Translations under genes and position numbers: made by a program
NCBI GenBank assembly: GCA_903875815.1
Contig: CAIQXR010000089.1
Span: 1 to 12,310, forward strand
DNA length: 12,310 bases
Direction of reading: 5' to 3'
Source of the DNA: an uncultured Actinomycetes bacterium
GTDB lineage: Bacteria; Actinomycetota; Actinomycetes; Nanopelagicales; Nanopelagicaceae
Shown: in pieces, positions 12,266-12,310 of the stretch
Layout: each line of letters opens with the position of its first letter
How positions within the stretch are numbered: position 1 is the stretch's first letter
The notes under the pieces: generated by a model
What the model was told of the DNA's origin: nothing
What the model saw: only the letters and a program-made list of their open reading frames with translations
Databases searched by the model: none

Positions 12266-12310
12266 CGGCCTTTCTATGTATCAGCCTCTCGCGCCTAAAA
12301 TTGTCCCTTC

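Noticed and set aside
12281..12310. C-terminal end of a leftward gene entering from the right edge (frame ending at 12281)
   Set aside because: Only nine codons would be visible and another minus frame is open as well. There is no basis for choosing a frame or product.

Overview
This window most likely comes from the chromosome of an actinobacterium. GC content is roughly balanced, TTG/GTG starts are used, and the polyprenyl synthetase tail and YajQ read as actinobacterial. The combination with a giant secreted List-Bact-repeat/OmpA-like protein recalls streamlined freshwater actinobacteria of the acI/Nanopelagicales kind. That placement is inference from style, not a match to a reference.

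Left part (1-1499): the 3' end of a polyprenyl diphosphate synthase runs rightward and overlaps tail-to-tail by 42 bp with rarD. rarD (EamA-family transporter) lies directly behind yajQ, and both are on the minus strand, so yajQ-rarD is probably one transcript. yajQ starts at a GTG with a good Shine-Dalgarno (SD), well inside its longer open frame.

Middle (1500-8475): a 346-bp divergent intergenic region rich in short G/C palindromes precedes a 2209-residue secreted protein. This protein has a Sec signal peptide, adhesin-type beta domains, eight List-Bact (InlB B-type) repeats, a Gly/Pro-rich linker and a C-terminal OmpA-like domain. It looks like a long stalk held non-covalently in the cell wall.

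Right part (8476-12310): a tRNA-Tyr(GTA) and a strong intrinsic terminator separate the giant gene from a MalT/LAL-type LuxR regulator of 862 aa. The regulator's start region is packed with inverted repeats and it seems to lack a usable SD. Converging on it by a 12-bp overlap is a 103-aa stand-alone OmpR/PhoB-type winged-helix protein with no receiver domain. Divergent from that small regulator is a two-gene unit: a 97-aa Sec-exported peptide precursor and, through an ATGA overlap, a 33-aa single-helix membrane protein. A terminator-like hairpin follows.

The region from about 8690 to 12265 (two regulators, a secreted small protein and a membrane miniprotein) is the most likely place for an undescribed system. 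The regulator/peptide/miniprotein layout is the best candidate. Its function cannot be read from the sequence.
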